Virus record (IMG/VR): IMGVR_UViG_3300007540_000159
Coordinates: 1 to 20,653 of that record
From: a virus
Reading direction: 5' to 3' (one strand)
Length of the DNA stretch: 20,653 nt
The notes below the pieces were generated by a model. That model did no database searches, was not told the origin of the DNA, and saw only the letters and a program-made list of their open reading frames with translations. Shown in pieces: positions 18,966-20,653 of this stretch (position 1 is its first letter; every line of letters starts with the position of its first letter). The position numbers and the translations under genes are program-made.

Positions 18966-20513
18966 TTATGCTGCTCCCCGCAGACTGTTAAAATTTTCAG
19001 TAATGACATTCCAATACTTGCCATTCTTTTTAACTTTGACAGTTTTCGGGAGTTGAGCATTCTTAACTAAATATGAAACTCGGTTAGCTGGCATAGGTAA
19101 ACTGACCACCATCCTACGTCTACGGAAGAACTCATGGTCTTTATCCTTGGGTGATGACGTATTTATAAACATTGTCGCGTTTATGCGAGCGTTCTCGGGA
19201 GTGGAGCACGTGTAAGTCACCATCAACATCGGCTGAGTACTGTTGCGTGTGCGCATAACGACAGCATTAACTTTATGCACAGGGACTTCTAACTCCGAGG
19301 AGCTACCTGCAACCATCCCCGTCATGGGGTCAATAGGAAGTATAGTAGTTAGCCCTGGATACAGCGCCCTAGGCTTTTTCTCGTATGGTTTCTGAGGTTC
19401 GGTAGCGTCTACCTTCTCACCATTCTGCCTGTAGAATGTTTCGTACATGTCAACCCCACCTAAGCGGATAAGGTTACCAGCGTAGTCTAGAACCAGACAG
19501 TTGTTCTTACTTTCATGTAGTCTGGTTCCCCTGCCCTGAATTTGAACCCACAGGCTGGAGGAAAGTGTAGGTCTCAGGCATACTATGCAATCCAAGGCAG
19601 GGAAGTCGAACCCAGTAGTTATCATATCAACTGAGCATATTACAGATATCTCACCGTTATCTAAATCAGAAAAGACTTTATTACGCTGCTCTTGATCCAT
19701 GTTTCCGGTAAGAACGGCAGAGCGACGAGATGTAGAAGCATTAATAAGACGTGAAGTCCAAGTGGCAGTCTGAACTGTCGGGCAGTAAACAGCTAAATAG
19801 TTCCTGTTACCTGCTAATTGATCAAGAGATTTGACGACTGCTTCTAACCACTCAAATGTCTGAACCTCTTCAACTTCTTTTTGCACGAAGTCACCGCTAA
19901 CAGATATGTTCTGAACATCAAGTTGAATATCAGTCTCAACACCCACAAGAGGGCAGAGCCATTTATCATCAACAGCTTTAGTCACAGTGTAATTATAAGC
20001 TAAGGTGTCAAAGAAAAACTCTTCACCATTACCGTAAATGATACCATTGTCCATGCGCCATGGGGTGGCAGTCATAGCAACGCGTAATGCAGAACTAAAC
20101 CGACGCAGTATATTCTCATAAAGAGTCGGCTCGCCATAATTATGCGGGACTCTATGTGCTTCATCAATAATGATGAGGTCTGGGTCTTCCATCTCACTCA
20201 AGACACCATTCATGCTTTGAATAGTGCCGAATATGATAGATTCATTGGTGTCTTTTCGGTTTAACCCAGCGCAGACCACACCAGCTCTCTCACCAGTGTA
20301 CTTCAAATAAGTAGCTGCGTTCTGTTTTACCAGTTGCTGAACGTGCGTAAGAATCCAGACTCGTTTGCCTTCAGCCTTGTATAACCTAGCTAATTCCGCA
20401 ATAATAAGGGATTTACCAGTACCAGTTGCGAGTTGCAACACTGGGTTCTTTTTTAGTGAAAGCGCAGCATATGCAGCTGATACCGCTTCGTTTTGGTAAG
20501 CTCGTAATTTCAT
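18966..20513 (-). CDS. DEAH-box superfamily 2 DNA helicase
   Basis: The 515-residue protein shows the SF2 motifs in order: RAYQNEAV (5-11), Walker A ATGTGKS (29-35), motif Ia LTHVQQLV (55-62), DEAH box IIIDEAHR (114-121), TATPWR (148-153), motif V TTGFDFP (299-305) and motif VI QIQGRGTR (324-331). The C-terminal 130 residues have beta-rich segments and KTVKVKKNGKYWNV and carry no recognised motif. It resembles UvsW/RadD-type phage helicases that act in replication restart or fork repair. GGAGG lies six bases before the ATG, and a promoter with a 17-base spacer is about 30 bases upstream. The primase-polymerase follows without a gap, so the two are co-expressed. Confidence 0.9.
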   Translation of the reverse strand: MKLRAYQNEAVSAAYAALSLKKNPVLQLATGTGKSLIIAELARLYKAEGKRVWILTHVQQLVKQNAATYLKYTGERAGVVCAGLNRKDTNESIIFGTIQSMNGVLSEMEDPDLIIIDEAHRVPHNYGEPTLYENILRRFSSALRVAMTATPWRMDNGIIYGNGEEFFFDTLAYNYTVTKAVDDKWLCPLVGVETDIQLDVQNISVSGDFVQKEVEEVQTFEWLEAVVKSLDQLAGNRNYLAVYCPTVQTATWTSRLINASTSRRSAVLTGNMDQEQRNKVFSDLDNGEISVICSVDMITTGFDFPALDCIVCLRPTLSSSLWVQIQGRGTRLHESKNNCLVLDYAGNLIRLGGVDMYETFYRQNGEKVDATEPQKPYEKKPRALYPGLTTILPIDPMTGMVAGSSSELEVPVHKVNAVVMRTRNSTQPMLMVTYTCSTPENARINATMFINTSSPKDKDHEFFRRRRMVVSLPMPANRVSYLVKNAQLPKTVKVKKNGKYWNVITENFNSLRGAA

Positions 20514-20544
20514 TTCTATCCTCCGAGTTATCAGTTATCCGAAT

Positions 20545-20573
20545 ACTATAGTTTTATTTCCGTAAAAAAGCAA
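20545..20573 (-). promoter_or_regulatory. Sigma70-like promoter of the replication unit
   Basis: TTGCTT (20573-20568) and TATAGT (20550-20545) on the minus strand are 17 bases apart, the same architecture as the other two promoters with a different -35. The expected start is near 20538. The leader carries a direct repeat GTTATC-A-GTTATC (20527-20539 on the plus strand) across it, which may be an operator. Confidence 0.6.
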
Positions 20574-20583
20574 GTTTTATTTT

Positions 20584-20653
20584 TTAATACTCATCTTCAT
20601 GATTGTCATCATACTCTCTATCTTCTCCCCAGTCTTTAAAATCACCTCTTTCT
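20584..20653 (-). CDS. C-terminus of an unknown acidic protein
   Basis: The 23 visible codons, read in the frame ending with TAA at 20584-20586, give an acidic tail ERGDFKDWGEDREYDDNHED followed by EY. One alternative frame also stays open to 20574-20579 but gives a less phage-like composition. The acidic, Asp/Glu/Tyr/Trp-rich ending resembles C-terminal tails of single-stranded DNA binding proteins, which would fit beside a helicase and primase, but 22 residues are too few to name it. The 5' part lies outside the window. Confidence 0.4.
   Translation of the reverse strand, partial: ERGDFKDWGEDREYDDNHEDEY

Noticed and set aside
1-20653. tRNA genes, CRISPR arrays, insertion sequences and an integrase or attachment site.
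   Set aside because: No cloverleaf, regularly spaced repeats, transposase or recombinase was found on reading both strands; the three palindromic elements are too few and too differently spaced for a CRISPR array.

Overview
The window is a contiguous piece of a tailed double-stranded DNA phage genome (Caudoviricetes). Every supported gene lies on the minus strand, so transcription runs from the high coordinates to the low ones. Genes are packed with ATGA or TAATG overlaps and short gaps, and there is no host-like gene, tRNA, CRISPR array or integrase. Many of the small proteins (the GLYANIH protein, the DLTGDGK protein, the KGY/KGG repeat protein, the KKPGAL protein, the MAFLQSNIPYFKCW protein) belong, from memory, to families seen mostly in uncultured marine phages, so a marine bacterial host is likely. 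The P22-like portal and gp4-like adaptor suggest a short-tailed (podovirus-like) particle. The host cannot be named from the sequence.

Layout in order of transcription: 20.65-16.85 kb is the replication end, with the C-terminus of an unknown acidic protein, a DEAH-box SF2 helicase and a primase-polymerase fused to a RecA/RepA-type ATPase. 16.85-16.62 kb is the largest non-coding stretch (230 bp). It holds two palindromic elements, a long hairpin with a four-base loop and a sigma70-like promoter. 16.6-14.4 kb is packaging (small and large terminase), followed by a small membrane protein, a 784-residue virion protein of unknown function and the portal (to 9.25 kb). 9.2-6.5 kb holds conserved small proteins, a GroES-like co-chaperonin and an acidic scaffold-like protein. 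6.5-4.3 kb is a promoter-to-terminator unit with two accessory head proteins and the major capsid protein. 4.2-1.1 kb holds further virion proteins, two very basic small proteins, the gp4-like adaptor with an inserted beta domain and a zinc-ribbon-like protein. The window ends inside a tail fibre gene.

Three promoters share one architecture (17-base spacer, TATAGT -10). They stand before the helicase, before the small terminase and before the capsid unit, so they appear to divide the genome into replication, packaging/portal and capsid/tail units. The strongest unexplained signal is a palindromic element with half-site ATCGTTC and a 16-17 base spacer, present at 9.21 kb, 16.69 kb and 16.80 kb. 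The first two copies are in opposite orientation and bracket the portal-to-terminase block. The second interesting item is the 784-residue virion protein, which combines a basic N-terminal module, a glycine/alanine-rich hydrophobic stretch and a conserved module with a W-C-T motif.
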